DNA from: Apostichopus japonicus
Taxonomy: Eukaryota; Echinodermata; Holothuroidea; Aspidochirotida; Stichopodidae
Assembly: GCF_037975245.1 (NCBI RefSeq)
Contig: NC_092568.1
Span: 17,317,001-17,381,000 of the forward strand
Direction of reading: 5' to 3'
Length of the DNA stretch: 64,000 bases
Under the pieces are notes generated by a model. That model had not been told where the DNA came from and did not search any database. It saw only the letters and a list, made by a program, of their open reading frames with translations. The position numbers were made by a program, and so were the translations under genes. The stretch's first letter is position 1. Every line of letters begins with the position of its first letter. Positions 14,101 to 24,526 of this stretch are shown here, one piece after another.

Positions 14101-16644
14101 ATTTCTGTTGTTCTTTCGTCCCAATGCGCGTCACCCCTAGTATCGTCTTGCTTAAAGAGATTACACCAAAGAATAACAGCTTTATCCATAGAAGGTAATG
14201 GACAGAAAGACGAACTATCTCCCCTCTTTGTAGGTCACACCGACTTTGCCTCTGACAGTAACAGCACTAATTTGTCAGAAGATGCATTCCTTTCCCGTAT
14301 GAATTCCCCTTTCACTGAACATTTTAGTAAAGTTATAGAGAAAGGTCGCCTCGATTGCAGAAACAGTCACTACACCGGAGTACCTACTGGAGACGACCAT
14401 AACTCCTACTTTTGTGTAACTTTCCTAAAAGAGATACAGAGAATCCTGCTTCCATCTGCACCACTTTGGTCAGATATGCTACCAAGTTCTCTTCATAAAT
14501 GGCAGGTTGCAAATGGACAACCAAGCAGCATTTCGTTTCCACGGTCTATAGCTCATTCGGAGCAACGTATGGGGGTTTTAAAACAAATACAGTTAGGGAA
14601 ACGAAAATTTCATCGCATAGACGAACTTGTCGAGGAATTAACAAAAGACTCTCGTGGATTAGAAATTATTTTTTCAGATGCAGTAAAACACTTCTATAAG
14701 TCAGCTGATAAACGCAACACCAACTTAATACGTGAAAAATGGTCGCGAAAAAGATCACATTCACAGGGTTCAGTATATCAAAAATCACCCCATAAGAACG
14801 TTCATGAAGAACGAAATGTGCTTTCTAATGTTAATATTAATGAATATACAGGTGGAGACATGGCAAGCGAATGTCACAACATATATGACAACGTTGTTCT
14901 TATGTTCACCCCGCTTCAAAATCTAGAAAATAACTGCTGGTTCAGTTCAGTTTTGCAGTCATTTATTCGTATTGGCAGCATAGACAGATGTTTCCGGGAA
15001 AGTACCTTATCCGTGAGTGACTCGCGACTTAACACTTTGCTAGATATATCGAGAAGCTTATTTCACGGCAGGGTTGTAAGTGATAGCGAAATGATCCATA
15101 CTCTTAAAGTTATGTGCGCATTGTGCGATTTTGAAAGAGGTACGCAGTGTGATGCCAGCGAATTTTTCCTTAAGGGACCAATACAACTACTCTCGCATTT
15201 GCGTATGACAGACAAAATCCTTTTTACGATGGAAACGAATTCAAAGTGTAGGTCGTGCAGTAGTGTAAAGATCAAAAAGGAAACAGGTTGTATGTTTCAG
15301 GTAGCCATATCTAACACAAGATTCGACACCACAATGAGTGACTTGATTTGTTGCAATTTTAACGCTGATTCTGCTTTTATCAATTGTGATATCTGTAAAA
15401 AAAATAAAACTTTTGATATCAGTAGGTCTTTAACCGTAATACCTCCAGTGCTCATAGTCCACTTGCTACGTTATAACTACGATAGCAAAAGTAAACAAAT
15501 ATTAAAGGACAGTAGCTTTGTAGAGATTGAAGAGTATTTAGTTATCCCTACTAAGATATGCACCGTGTATGCTTTGTCTACTGTGGTTCAACACATTGGT
15601 GAGAGTACTGGTACTGGACATTACCAAACATTGTTTAAAACTTCGACAGGATGGGCAGTGGCAGACGACAATACAAGCCTGGGGTCGACATTGCATACAG
15701 TAACAGCTAATAACGCATACATATGTGTATACGAAAAGGTTGACAATGTTGACACACAAAATTCACCGACGACTCCAACATTGTCTAAATCAAGTTTCGT
15801 CACACAAACGCGCAAAACCCAGACCAAGGACGACATGTACCACGAGAAAGTATCCAACCCTACTAGCACATCTGACCATACCACTGGACATTCACAGATA
15901 ACTAAAGAAGGTAAACATGACAATCGCTCACCTGTTATTGAGCAGGATCGATCAACGGAAAACATTGAGAAAAATATAGATCGTGCCGATGATATTATCG
16001 ATTTGACGACGGAGGACGAGGAAGCCGAAGACCTATTTGACCCACAACGACGACCCGTGACCAGGGGATTTGGCATTAACGTTATGGTGAACGACTTGAA
16101 GTTGCTGATGGAGCCGGACGGGTGGTTAAACGACAATATCATTAACTTTTATCATAATCTTTTATCAGAGGCAGCGCAGAAATCTTTAAACACAAAGGTA
16201 TTCCCCTTCTCAACATTCTTTTTTTCTAGCCTGTTGAACGATGGGTACGACAAAGCTTATAGGTGGTGTAGCAATTCCGATATATTTCAGCAAGATTTCT
16301 TATTAATTCCCATAAATTCTGTTTCTCATTGGACTTTAGTGGTGGTGGATAACATTCAGCGCGAGGTTGTCTACTACGATTCTCTTAATGATACGAACAA
16401 CAAAACACACCTCGACCATATCAAACAATTTTTATTGATCGCAAATACTGAGAGATCTCTTAATCTAGGTGAATGGTGTTTTCGAATGAAAACTGACGCA
16501 GCCAAACAAGGAAACATGAGTGACTGCGGCGTATTTACTTGCCTCTTTGCCGAAAGCGCAACGGGTTTGAATAAAGACGTCAAATGGAATGATATACCTT
16601 ACGAGAGACGACGCATAGCGACAACAATACTTTCCCGTAGTTAG
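11026..16644 (+). CDS. Transposase-like protein with PHD finger, MULE-like DDE core, USP deubiquitinase and Ulp1 SUMO-protease domains
   Basis: Two-exon model: 11026-11157 (44 codons) spliced to 12169-16644, about 1,535 residues. The long exon is open throughout. If the short exon is not used, the first ATG in frame is at 12304. Domains in order (model residues): an AT-hook-like KRGRP near 51; basic KPREKRKRKP near 130; a PHD finger at about 157-205 with eight C4HC3 ligands (CTC, CKQC, H, C, then C and C); an RNase-H/MULE-like core with WDATG (Asp codon 13597), NSDRA (Asp 13825) and a CxxH (13963/13972), third acidic residue not certain; a C19 USP domain at about 958-1241 with Cys-box NNCWFSSVLQ (Cys 14935), a CDASEF box, two CxxC pairs and GHYQTLF (His 15619); the acidic SUMO-binding-like DIIDLTTEDEE near 1319; and a C48 Ulp1 domain with His 16327, Asp 16378, Gln 16507 and Cys 16525. 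Family knowledge: some plant MULEs (Kaonashi) carry Ulp1-like proteases. I infer a nuclear protein of a DNA transposon, apparently intact. A domesticated host gene is the alternative. Confidence 0.88.
11345..11650 (+). promoter_or_regulatory. CpG-rich block with repeated TATA/GC motif, candidate promoter or enhancer
   Basis: This ~300 bp block is sharply richer in GC and CpG than its AT-rich surroundings. The 14-mer TATAGCGGCGCGAG occurs exactly twice (11518-11531 and 11601-11614), with a variant TATATCGGCGCTGG between them. CAAGGTCA occurs at 11508-11515 and TCAAGGTCA at 11581-11589, a sequence matching the extended nuclear-receptor half-site bound by SF-1/ERR proteins. It lies between the candidate first exon and the long exon of the transposase-like gene, so it could be an internal promoter or an intronic enhancer. 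Function is inferred only. Confidence 0.4.
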
Positions 16645-18230
16645 GAGCTTCCATGATCAATACATAAGAGGTCAAAATATAAACTAAGCATCTGCGCTAT
16701 GTATACGGGAGCAACCCCTTGTAGTGTGTTGTATGTGTGGCCAGCGTATGTAACTGAAAGAAAAACATCCGATTTGATTATCCCAAATGTAACTAAAACA
16801 AAACAATAATATCCCTTACATTCGATTATGACGGTAATTTAATGGCAAAATTGTTTAACCTTATTTGGTCTATATAGTACCTTGTTTACTCTGATGTCAA
16901 CTTTGCAACAAGCATCGTACATGTAAACACGCTGAATTAATCATTTAAGTCCTGTGTATTTCTACTGTAAAATTAACTTTATTTTTAAGATCGAAAATTA
17001 CACTAAGAGAAACCGTATTAAAAGCTACAATTGAGGTCTGCAAATATCAGCTGTCTTATAGGCAGGACTTCAGTTAAGACCGGTTTACTGGTCTAACCTG
17101 CAGGGTGGGTAGGAAAACATGTTTAAGAAGGTTTTCTTCATGCTAGTATAATGTTTATGGTAATTTGCTTTTCTCTTTTCACAAAGTATCTATCTTAGCT
17201 ATCTTCAAAGACTATAGTTCTTTGCGAGGAATAATAACGATGGAAAAAAGAAGATCGTAGAATTTATGGAGGTGGTTTACATTCTGCATTTATTTCATTT
17301 TTGGACTGCTTTGGGCCCTCCATCCTCATTCATCTTTCTGCACGGTTATTACATGGTATAATATCACAAAAAATACGACCAAAATGTTTGCTGTTTCTTA
17401 AATGTTATGCATTATTTGACATCGGAATTTTACAACACCCCGTGTCAGGTTAGATTTAGTAAACTTAAAAAAAAAAAACAGACACCCAAGTGTTTACACG
17501 TGCCATTTACGTGTGTGTCTAGAAAATACAGAAAAACAAAAGCTTTGATCAACAAATTTAATGTGAAACGAATATTTCCCATCATGCAATGCACTGCCGT
17601 GAAATGAATATGTTGAATATTTGTTATCTTCCTCATCCAGCATGCTCTCGAGATGTGGTTTTAATAAGTATACCTGGATAGTTTGTGCCTGATTTTATGA
17701 TGTGAGTATCCTCACAAGGTATGCTACTTTAAATAATGCAGAAAAAACAGCACCTAGAGGTTGAAACGAGTTTCATTTTGTGTAATGTACATAAAGCCAG
17801 AAACGTGCATGGCGTATGTGGCAAGAATTAATTAAAGTATAGTTGTACATAAATGCAACTGTAGCAAGCTTATTATTTCGTCGACTGTATCTTTCTTGAG
17901 TGTATTTGAGTATGTCTTTTTCATTTCATTTTCTGTCTATTACAAAATTACTACAGAATCTTTTTCTTTTGGGAGGTATTGAAAATTCACCTTTATGGAT
18001 GTATTGTGCAACCCACCCCCCCCCCCTCCCACATCGTTTTAAATTTACAGAAGAAAAATGACAAATGTAATCAACTACGACACTCATGCACTTCTAGACA
18101 CCTACTTTAAAATGGAATGGGCTCAACATCCCCCACCTCCGAAAGCATGTTTGTAAACTAATTTTCACAGTGTTGTCTTCTTTTCCCCGACGGCTGCCCA
18201 TAGGATGGTGTATGCAGATTATGTAGAAGA
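16645..18230. other. Downstream region of the transposase-like gene, no gene
   Basis: AT-rich non-coding sequence between the stop codon and the first Ginger insertion. It should contain the 3' untranslated region of the transposase-like gene. I found no clear terminal inverted repeat that would end an element here. Confidence 0.6.
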
Positions 18231-18234
18231 CCGG
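18231..18234. other. CCGG target-site duplication, left of Ginger copy 1
   Basis: CCGG stands immediately before the TGT that opens copy 1. The same four bases follow copy 1 (24523-24526) and copy 2 (30908-30911). Confidence 0.8.
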
Positions 18235-18269
18235 TGTAGCAGTACAAACTGTCGCAAATATTCCATATT

Positions 18270-18310
18270 CAGTATAAACTGTCCCAGTCCCACTGGGACA
18301 GTTTATACTG
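18270..18310. repeat. Perfect hairpin near the left end of Ginger copy 1
   Basis: The 19-base arm CAGTATAAACTGTCCCAGT (18270-18288) and its exact reverse complement (18292-18310) are separated by three C residues. The arm echoes the terminal repeat (GTACAAACTGTC). The matching hairpin in copy 2 (about 24560-24600) is less perfect. Confidence 0.9.
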
Positions 18311-21300
18311 AATTTACCAGTACATTTAGTCTCCCGGACCTTTTGTACAAGGCCAGTTGGTACAGACTGTCTCCCAGGACAGTTTATGCTATGATGAAAC
18401 GAGGGGGGACATTATTTGTTGGTCGCATATTTGGTTGTAAATTGTGTCCCCCTGAACACTACGTCCGCATTAGCATGTACGTTCGAGTAGCAAAAATTTA
18501 ATTAGTAATGGACTCTGGCAGTATCCGTATTATTAGCAAACTGTCGTATTTCGGCTTCCGTATATTTAGCAGTAAACTCGTGCGACAACTAAAAATGGAA
18601 AAGCTAACAGAAAACGTGAGACAAATTGCAGATATTCTAAGAGATGAGAGCTATCCAAGTGGGTTTACAAGAATAAAACAGAGAAGGATCTTACGGAGAC
18701 AAAGTCAGTCTTTCAGACTGGCTGAAAATGGAACTCTTGCATACCGAAAAAAAAGGAAAGTTTTGCTATCTAGGGCTTCTCAACTCGCCCAAATCGAGGC
18801 AGCTCATACTGACTAGTGACATCTATAAGGTAATGTCTGTAACTTACAGTATAGGATACACAATATGGTATTGGTTGTTAAATGGCGAACGGCCATTCCA
18901 CAGTTAAACATTAACCAGGCCTCTAGGACCGATTGGTGCACAAATCATGATATTCTTTTACCACGTTTGGTTATAGTTGTAAAAACTCATTCGCAAAAGT
19001 CAAGCAATTGCTTATGCAACATTATAATCAGTTGTATGCTTGAGCAAAGTTGTAAGTGCATGAACAAAGTTGTTAGGGCCTATTTCTTTTCGTTTTGTTT
19101 ACCCAATTGTCTTAACAAATTTTTGTGAAAATTATTATAAATTTCTACCCTTTATCGCCCTGCCTATCATAAAAGATAACAACAGATCACTAACGCTTAC
19201 AGAGCTAGTCTGGTTTGCATGCATGGGACACTATAAAATGCTATTATTGGACTATAGCATATAGCCTAGCCTACTTCTAGAGGAAAGTGGCACTAATACT
19301 GTACATAACAAATTCACGTTCATTAATTTTGGTTGGTAAGAACAGATATTGAAGGCCTGATAGTACTTTTTTAGGTGTGGCATATTCTCTACATGCCAAA
19401 CCTCACTGCAGAAGAAAACTCCTTAAATATCTATAGACCCAAATAGTGGCCATGCAATATGTACAATAATGGGAATATTCCATTTCAACCACCGATATAG
19501 AGTTGTAATTCAATTTTAAGGCACTTCAGCTAGAACTACCAATCCTGCAGCCCATATATTTGTGTGTGTTTGTTTTTTTTTTTTTTTGGGGGGGGGGGGG
19601 ATGGGCAAAAAAACATGATATCTCCTTGATCATGAATTTTCTTATCTCTTTGAAGGTGTTCATCTTTGCATAGATAAACCAGACAACAGACTATGTCTAG
19701 ATTCTATTGGAAAACTATCAACGTTGATGTAACAAGTTATGTTCAACAGGATGTCAAAGCGTCATTGTCCTGTAGACCTACGAACAAGTCTCCATAGCAT
19801 TCCTGTAACTGGATTATGGAAACAGGTAAATTCTCAATCTGTTTTAATTGGACAAGATGTCCACAGTATGCAGTGAAGGTTTAGTATAGTTAATGTCACT
19901 CTTTCTGGACAAATTCAACATTTACAAGTTTAAAGGTAGTCTGTATTGGCCCTAAATTTTGGCCACTTTAATTGCTAAAAGTTTTCAAAAAGTACTTTCC
20001 AAGGGGTAATAACCCTTTAAATTGTGCTCAGACATTCTAAATGATGACACGAGATATTGAATGTCCCAGTGAGGTAAATTTCCTCGAGGGAAATAAACAT
20101 ACTTAAAGAATTTTGTCCATAGTGAAAATTTGGCATATTTAAGGCCTATACAGCATACCTTTAAGCCACACTCTGGCCTAACTGCAGAGCAACCATCAAT
20201 ATAGGAATATAATTGCAAGTTGCAAAAAGTGGCGTATCATTTTTCTGGTTTAGTGGTTGAAGAGATTGTAAATATATGGTACAGTATGGTGTAAGTTACA
20301 TTTTCATGTTTGCAAGGTAAAAATAATTGGCCTAAATCCACCAACACCCTGTTTCGATCAGATATCCCACTGTTTTTATCTAGATCTCTGTATAGAATGA
20401 AGCAATGGAATAGAACAACAGTCAAGGCAAAGCATGCAACTTGTAATTGTTTTTGAAATTAGCACCTAAATGCTGTCTTCTTTCTTAACAGGTTGGTGTA
20501 GATCTTATTGGTCCTCTACCAGTGACAGCTGCCAAGCGACTGTACATCATAACACTGTCTGACTTCTATTCAAAGTGGCCTGAGACTAAGGCAGTGCCTG
20601 AAAAGACTGCAGCATCAACTTCTTATTGCATTACTGATGTGATGATGAGGTAAGCATGTCTTAAAAAGTGAATAATTTTCTGTAGTTAGTTCCATTATGA
20701 ATGGCATCATATCTGTTATTTGTACCATGCAAATAACTTGTAGTGCATGGCAGAATGCTGCGTTTGAGTATAAATTATTTCCAAATAGGTATTAAGCATA
20801 CAGAAAGATCACGAAGGTAGGTGAGAACAGAGAAAGTGTACTGTAAATCTTTGCAGGTTAAGTCCCCATTAACAAGTTTATATGTACATAGTTTTTGTTC
20901 CTATATTTACTTGCAAAGTTTCCACCTCTGGTTCTTAAGTAGCATATAGCCTGACAATTGTCGTCATTTGATTTACATCCCCAAAAAGTGATTTTGGCTG
21001 GACATGTTTCACTGCAGCAGACACAGTTTATTTGTTCAAACAAATGATGAGTAAATAATTAAGACCACATTCCACAGCTAGACACCACCTATTGTGTGTT
21101 GTTTTTCAAAAAGGTGTTGGACAGTTTGATATTGTAACCACAGGGAACTTTTCTGTTTAGAAAGTGTGAACTTATTACCACTTGGCTGTTTTGACAGGAA
21201 TTTCGACAAGATAAGAGAGATAATGTATCAACTGAGTTTTGGTACCATTTCTCTGTTAGGTCCGTTGTGGAAAATTGCTAAATGTGTTTGTGTGTGGTGG

Positions 21301-24300
21301 GGGATATTTCCTGAAACCTGGGAGAGGGACCCCATTTTCTTTGGCAAAATAAGGCAATGTTTAGGTCTCTTGATGCAAAATGATGTATAATAGTACATTT
21401 TACTATAATAATGGTAAGCTAGCATTATTTGTTTTTGCATCTGCCATTTGGGTCATACAGAGGGTGTTTTGAACCCCCCATGGATCCTGATTCAGGACAA
21501 TTAATGTTTGATCGGCATTAAACAGTCATACCATGCACACATACATCAATAGAGCACCAAAAGGCATCAAATTTCTGTTGTATCCTAGCTTACTCTAATT
21601 TGATAAATTTCTGATATTAAATTTAATTAATATGCCCCAAAGTTGTATTGGCTCATGTGGTTAAAACTTTTCAGGTTTGGTAGTGAACTATACAATATAG
21701 CGCCAAAATTATGACATGCAATCTCCAATTAATAAAATGGAGCCAGTAATCCCATAAACATGTAGGTGTCACAATAAAAGATCATCAAATTAACTCAATG
21801 TCTAAGCATAGTTCAGTTGTACACTATACAGTCTACACTTAACCAATATGGTGAATGTTAATTATCTTTGTAGTGGAGCTTACACATAACTTTTCAAGAT
21901 GATAATTTATTTTATATATGACTTACAGTGTGGTATTCACTACTCATAATATTGCTTTCAACTTTTATTTTGCACAGATTTGGTTGTACTGATATCTCAT
22001 CCCAGACCACCAATGGAGGGAGTATGTATGAGGTTAACAGAAGACATGTCTAGACGATTTTCTTAGCAGTTAACTTGTTACCGACAATAATCTTGTCTTT
22101 CACTCTAACATATCATGAGAGAAAATTGCGTCAGCTGCTATACGTTTAAGCAAAGACAGGCCATTGACTTTTCACTGCCAGTCGTAGTCGAAGGGATGTG
22201 ACGCTCGAAATTCTTTATCACCTCATTACTTCATTAAATAACAAATAAGAAGGCGTGTTTCTTGGTTCTGGAAGTTGTGTTCAAGATAAGTTCTCATAGT
22301 AAAACATATAACCGACCATATTCTTCTTCCTGTTGTAACTTTTGCTGTTATGGATTTCTGTGTAAGTCTTAACGAAAAACCCATTGGATATATGAGATTC
22401 AGCTATTTTATTTGTAATTAACAATCAAGATTAAATTTTTGACGGTATCAAGTTGCACATTAAAGCATTATATAGGTAATCCTACTGTTTGTGGAAAGCA
22501 GTTAAAGGGGGGGAATTCTAATAGGGAAACTTCTGCATGGTTTTATTGAGGTCTTTACCAAACTCTAAAGAGGATGTTCTTCATGTGGATTATGAGAGTT
22601 TCAAGTACATATTGTTTGAAGAAGAGTGACAGTAGTATATCATTCTAATCAAGCAATACCTCCCTGCTTGAAGGATGCTCTAGAAAGCATGGATTATCTT
22701 TAGTTGCATCAGAGCTACAAAGGGAGAGTCATCATTCCAGTTAAATTTCCCCATGCAGGGGGTAGGAAGTGAGGGTGGGCACACAACATCAGAGGGACAT
22801 TTTCTCATTCCACAACCACCACTCGTTATGCTATAAACCGACACACCGGCCATATCACTTAAATATGATGTATGATGTGTTAGTATGTTATCAATACTAT
22901 TTATTGAGATTGTTAATTGTTAAACGTGCTATAAAAAGATATGGGATGCCATTTAAAAATAGCATGTACAGACAGTGCCCCCCCCCCCCAGGCTCCTACC
23001 TCCCAGATCCCATGTATAATCATTTTTCACTCTTTGTCCAGTCTGATATAGATTCAGAATATTGTGTTTGTGCATGACTATCATCCAATTTCATGTTTTG
23101 ATTTTTACTATATTAACTTTCTTTTAACAAACTTTTCTCTACAAGAATGACATATTTAAAGTGTGAGAAACATGATGAGACAAAAAATCTAGCATATTGC
23201 ATCCTGCTCTGTCCTATTTGCTTTATTCTTTCCCTTGTTTGGCTTTGTTTTGTTTCCTGTATGTTTGCAGCTCTTTTGAAGAGGGTATCGTTCTAATATA
23301 TCTTTTCTAATTTGAACCACTTTTGTCCAATAAGAAACATTCATAATAAGAAACAACGAACCTTTATCACTGGAATTGCCTGGAATGCCATTTGTCTATA
23401 CAAATGAAAATTTGCTTCACGCATGGCCATCACAACGGGGCAGGGGGTGGGGGAATGGCCCTCCACCTTGTTGAGTGGGAGAAAACCTTGACGATTGAGT
23501 GACAAAAATAAGGAAGGGTAAAAAAGTAAACAATAAAGTAGTAATGAAAGTCAATAAATAGGTGTCAAGCCCATACGGAGAGGGTTGGGGCAGTGTTGAC
23601 ATGTTCAAGGTCAGAGAAGTATCTAGTCCAGCTACTTCATGGTTGTTATTAGCAAACAAAAATATTTTGGAACTCATCACAGATAGGTCACAGACTTAAG
23701 AAGACCCCTCCCCAGGACACAAATTCGATAACTTACCATCCCAACTCCCCCCCCCCCTTATCCGTAACTTGAAAACACCCTCGGTTCCCGTCCTATAATG
23801 AGCTTTACGCACGGATGAAATTTCATATTGCCATGGCAACTCTCGTAGACCCATGAAGTACAGTTACCATACTTGCCAAAACTTACCCACTGTGTGTTAG
23901 GGAAATACGGCAACAATGAAGTTTGGACTCCTAAAGTTCGTAATATTTTACCTCTGCAATTATCATTTTTTGTTGTAGCTGTTGCATTCCCTATCCCGTA
24001 CCCGCCCTCCGTTGGGAGGGGGGGGGGAGTTAGGTTTATACTATCCCTCCCTCTGTAAAGATGACTATGAACGCAATGTAGTTGCCGAATACAACATGCA
24101 ACATATACGGAGGATGAAATAGCAGCAATCACAACAAAAACATGATTAACATCTTCTACAGATGGAAGACTTGTTTCTTTTTCTTCTTTTTTTTTTTCCC
24201 TTCTATTTTTTGTTTTGCAGCAACGCACAACGTCTCATTTATTGCCTGTAACATTTAACTCTGATGTATGCATCTGCTCTAATTATTGATATAATGAACT

Positions 24301-24468
24301 CAATTGCCATTTGAATGTCGAAATGCTTAAATTTTATGCGGGACAAAAGATGCTATGAAGTATTTGCGGACATTCTGTACCAGGACATTTCGTCCGGTGG
24401 GACTATATTTGCTGTGAGGGTGGGACACAATTTTCAGCAGATAATGTCCGACCGGACTAAATATGCTG

Positions 24469-24498
24469 GTACAAAGTGTCCGCGGAGACACTTTGTAC
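24469..24498. repeat. Hairpin near the right end of Ginger copy 1
   Basis: The 12-base arm GTACAAAGTGTC and its reverse complement enclose a 6-base loop (CGCGGA), 24 bases inside the element end. The same hairpin occurs at 30854-30883 in copy 2. It resembles a binding site arranged as an inverted pair, probably for the element's own integrase. Confidence 0.9.
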
Positions 24499-24522
24499 AG
24501 GGGGACACTCTGTACTGTCACA

Positions 24523-24526
24523 CCGG
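24523..24526. other. Single CCGG shared by the two Ginger copies
   Basis: Copy 1 ends ACA at 24522 and copy 2 starts TGT at 24527, with only CCGG between them. One target sequence serves as the right duplication of copy 1 and the left duplication of copy 2. Confidence 0.85.

Larger units (their letters stand above)
18235..24522 (+). mobile_element. Ginger-type DNA transposon, copy 1 (decayed)
   Basis: 6,288 bp, starting TGT and ending ACA. The terminal inverted repeat TGTAGCAGTACAAACTGTC (left) pairs with GACACTCTGTACTGTCACA (right), matching at 15 of 19 positions, and CCGG flanks both ends. Inside are exon-like remnants of an integrase related to that of Gypsy retrotransposons: an N-terminal segment near 18508-18816, an H2C2 zinc-finger segment near 19640-19826, an integrase-core segment at 20492-20649 reading VGVDLIGPLP, and a short further segment near 21980. 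AG and GT splice signals border several of these. Family knowledge: Ginger elements are DNA transposons with Gypsy-like integrases, TGT termini and short target duplications. The coding parts are broken, so this copy is a non-autonomous fossil. The terminal zones are crowded with GGACA/TGTCC motifs and hairpins. No function is expected now. Confidence 0.85.
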
